Positions 61,794 through 64,000 of a stretch of DNA of 64,000 nt are shown piece by piece. The position numbers were made by a program, and so were the translations under genes. Each line of letters begins with the position of its first letter. Positions within the stretch are counted from its first letter, which is position 1. The stretch covers positions 1 through 64,000 of the forward strand of contig CAMTXU010000008.1 of NCBI GenBank assembly GCA_947085815.1. The letters are read 5' to 3'. The notes below the pieces were generated by a model, which was not told the DNA's origin, did no database searches, and saw nothing but the letters and a program-made list of their open reading frames with translations. The DNA is from Fen-1258 sp947085815 (GTDB lineage Bacteria; Bacteroidota; Ignavibacteria; Ignavibacteriales; Melioribacteraceae).

Positions 61794-61857
61794 AACCTGG
61801 AAATATTTTGTCTTGAATGCAAGATAACGTTTTTATATAATAATTATGATTGACAAA

Positions 61858-64000
61858 CTATGGCTTTATTAATGATAGAAAAGCCCTTTTAAAACCTCTA
61901 ATCTTACCAACAAATTTTATTGTTGTGCCTTCATAAGAAGAATCAATGATAAGTTCGCACCCAATAGAATCAGCGCGATTCTTCATGTTTAGCATTCCGT
62001 TACCAATCACACTATTTTGTTTATCAAAGCCAGAACCATCATCTTTCAAAGTCAATTCAAGAAAATCTTTATTTAACGAAGCCTCAAGAGATATTTTTTT
62101 ACAGTTGCTGTGTTTTATGGCGTTGTTAATGCCTTCTTTGAAGATTAGATATAAGTTTTGTTTAAACTCCATCGGAAGTTTTAACGAACTTAATTTTTCC
62201 AGATTAGATGTTTTAAAGGAAATTCCGGCAGAGTAGAGCAAATCGCTGTATGAGTCCTTTAGCCGCAAGACAAGATGATAAAAGGAATCTCTGTGCGGGT
62301 TGATTATCCACACTATATCGCTCATGCTGTCAATTAGGTGGCGGGATTTCTCGCTAATCATATTGAGATTATTCGAGAAAACCGATGATACGGCGTTAAC
62401 TTCTTGTGATGCGAGTTCGCTAAGAATCGAGATTTCAGTTAAACCGGATCCCACATTATCGTGTAGATCGGCGGCAAGTTTTCCCTTTAATTTTTCTATC
62501 GCGAGAAGACTTCTAAAGCGAACGGTACTTAAATAGAAGATTAAACCCGCAATCAGAATAAAAGAAGCAGTTATGAACCACCATCTTCTCCAGATCGGAG
62601 GAAGTATTCTTATAAAAATTTTAGCGCCATAATTATTCCACGCGCCGTCATTGTTGGATCCGCGCACTCTAAAAATATATTCTCCAGGCAAGAGATTGGC
62701 ATAATTAGCTATTCTCCGCCGTGAATCAACGTAGTGCCAGTCGGAATCAAATCCCTCCAAAATGTAAGCGTACTGATTGTCGAGAGGGTTTGTAAAATCA
62801 AGCGCAGCAAATTCAAAGGAAAAAAAATTTTGCGAGTATGAAAGCTCAAGTGAATCCGTCTCGCCTAAAATTGGATCATTAAAAATTCTCACGTTGCTAA
62901 TAACTATCGGCGGAATAAAAAGATTATCTTTAACGCTGTCTGGGTAAAAATAGTTGAACCCGTTAATACCGCCAAAAAACATCTCTCCTTTACGTGATTT
63001 ATAGTAAGCACCTCCGCTGAATTCCAAACTTTGAAGACCGTCGTGCAGATCATATTGAGTGAAAATTTCCGTAGTCAAGCTGAATTTAAATAGCCCGTTA
63101 TCGGAACTCATCCAAAGATTTTTTTTCTCGTCTTCAACAATTCCATAAACAACGGAACTGCTCATGAGATTTTTTTTATTGAAGCGTGTAAATTTTTCTG
63201 TGCGCTTATCAAATTTTTGTAACCCGCCCCCGTAAGTTCCTATCCATAGATTGCTAAAATTGTCTTTGTATATTGTCATTACGCGGTTGTCGCTAATACT
63301 TGATTCTACTCCCGGAATATTTTTGTAAGAGATAAATCTTTTTGTTTTGGGATCAAACTTGTTGACTCCCCCTCCAAAAGTACCAATCCATAAAATTCCA
63401 TCGCCGTCTTCGGTAATTGAATAAATTCTATTATCATTGATGCTGAATGGATCAGAGTCGCTATGCCTAAATCTTTCAAAACGGATTTTATTTGATTTCC
63501 AATCCACGGAATCAACTTTATACAATCCGCCGCCAAAAGTGCCAATCCACATATTCTTCGACCGGTCAATCAAGATTGCCTGCACTTGGTTTGATCCCTG
63601 CATAGTTGAATCGTTTAATAGAAAAGAATATCTGGTAAACATTCCGGTTGATTTGTTAAATTTATTGAGACCTCCGCTGTAAGTACCAATCCAGAGAGAT
63701 CCATTTCCATCATCGGCAATCGATCTAATATGATTATCGCTTATCGAATTCGGATTGTTGGGGTCGAATTTGTAATAAGTAAATTTTCCGGTTTTACGGT
63801 CGAATTTATTTAATCCACCGTTGTATGTTCCGATCCACAGAACAGAATTTTCATCTTCGTTTAATGCCCAGACAACATCATCATTTAAGCCGTCAGCACC
63901 ATGAATATCTCTGCTTACATGACGAAATTTTACCGTGTTGTGTTCGAGGATACTAAGACCTTTTCCAAGGTGAGTACCAATCCACAGAGTACCGGAACTA
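61858..64000 (-). CDS. Two-component sensor kinase with propeller input domain (partial)
   Basis: The reading frame runs to the window edge, so the N-terminus is missing; it continues open upstream of ATG 63642. The visible part has at least five regulator-propeller repeats (LWIGTYNGGLNKFDRKTGKF, LWIGTYGGGLQKFDKRTEKF), a Y_Y_Y domain (YAYILEGFDSDWHYVDSRRR, LPGEYIFRVRGSN), one membrane helix (WWFITASFILIAGLIFYLS), a HisKA_3 helix with phospho-acceptor His in AADLHDNVGSGLTE, and a HATPase with GINNAIKHS and DDGSGFD. It senses a periplasmic ligand, often a glycan or peptide product in this kinase class, and passes phosphate to the LuxR regulator next to it. Confidence 0.92.
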   Translation of the reverse strand, partial: SSGTLWIGTHLGKGLSILEHNTVKFRHVSRDIHGADGLNDDVVWALNEDENSVLWIGTYNGGLNKFDRKTGKFTYYKFDPNNPNSISDNHIRSIADDGNGSLWIGTYSGGLNKFNKSTGMFTRYSFLLNDSTMQGSNQVQAILIDRSKNMWIGTFGGGLYKVDSVDWKSNKIRFERFRHSDSDPFSINDNRIYSITEDGDGILWIGTFGGGVNKFDPKTKRFISYKNIPGVESSISDNRVMTIYKDNFSNLWIGTYGGGLQKFDKRTEKFTRFNKKNLMSSSVVYGIVEDEKKNLWMSSDNGLFKFSLTTEIFTQYDLHDGLQSLEFSGGAYYKSRKGEMFFGGINGFNYFYPDSVKDNLFIPPIVISNVRIFNDPILGETDSLELSYSQNFFSFEFAALDFTNPLDNQYAYILEGFDSDWHYVDSRRRIANYANLLPGEYIFRVRGSNNDGAWNNYGAKIFIRILPPIWRRWWFITASFILIAGLIFYLSTVRFRSLLAIEKLKGKLAADLHDNVGSGLTEISILSELASQEVNAVSSVFSNNLNMISEKSRHLIDSMSDIVWIINPHRDSFYHLVLRLKDSYSDLLYSAGISFKTSNLEKLSSLKLPMEFKQNLYLIFKEGINNAIKHSNCKKISLEASLNKDFLELTLKDDGSGFDKQNSVIGNGMLNMKNRADSIGCELIIDSSYEGTTIKFVGKIRGFKRAFLSLIKP

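Overview
The window looks like a chromosomal piece of a Bacteroidota/Ignavibacteria-type bacterium. This is inferred from low GC with AT-rich spacers, many signal-peptide and lipoprotein genes, families typical of that group (DUF5723 outer-membrane protein, LA_2272-type surface repeats, tricorn-like and DPP-IV-like periplasmic peptidases, VPS10/BNR protein), promoter boxes of the form TAnnTTTG, and tRNA genes without an encoded CCA end. Species cannot be named from the sequence alone.

1-12.4 kb: after the 3' end of an O6-methylguanine methyltransferase gene comes a defence island, all on the minus strand. In transcription order it is mod (DNA methyltransferase), sir2 (NADase-like), herA (hexameric ATPase), a 47-codon relic of a res 5' end, mntA and hepT (nucleotidyltransferase/HEPN toxin-antitoxin), full-length res (helicase-nuclease), a 30-codon ORF, a DUF3800 gene with a stop codon nine codons after its best start, a gene scrap, an unknown gene, and a PIN-domain RNase gene. 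Neighbouring genes mostly overlap by 1-11 bases (mod-sir2 are 14 nt apart), so mod to res is probably one operon. A 5'-truncated KilA-N gene marks the far edge. The notable point is a SIR2-HerA pair inside a restriction-modification operon, with a toxin-antitoxin pair and a second res copy apparently inserted behind it.

12.4-22.6 kb: an outer-membrane protein/lipoprotein pair; a plus-strand signalling operon (small accessory domain, HDOD protein, PAS histidine kinase) joined by start-stop overlaps; a tricorn-like protease.

22.6-36.6 kb: tRNA-Lys, a broken sugar transporter next to an intact ROK kinase, aldo/keto reductase, MEMO-family protein plus methyltransferase, MFS exporter, AraC regulator with reductase and hydrolase, DUF1579 protein, a 16-residue-repeat surface protein and a frameshifted small gene.

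36.7-54.6 kb: tRNA-Arg, two S9 peptidases, relics of a glycogen-debranching-type enzyme and of an M28 peptidase, release factor 3, an ArsR-ArsM arsenic methylation unit with an operator palindrome, a second tricorn protease split by a frameshift at an A9 run, and a VPS10/BNR protein. Secreted peptide breakdown is the common theme.

54.6-64 kb: thioredoxin-like protein, AlaX-type tRNA editing protein, second aldo/keto reductase, tRNA-Ala, CDF-type transporter, a duplicated helical secreted protein, and a LuxR-type response regulator with a propeller sensor kinase running off the window.

Several genes outside the island carry internal deletions or frameshifts. This indicates either real gene decay or local assembly errors; reads would be needed to tell them apart.
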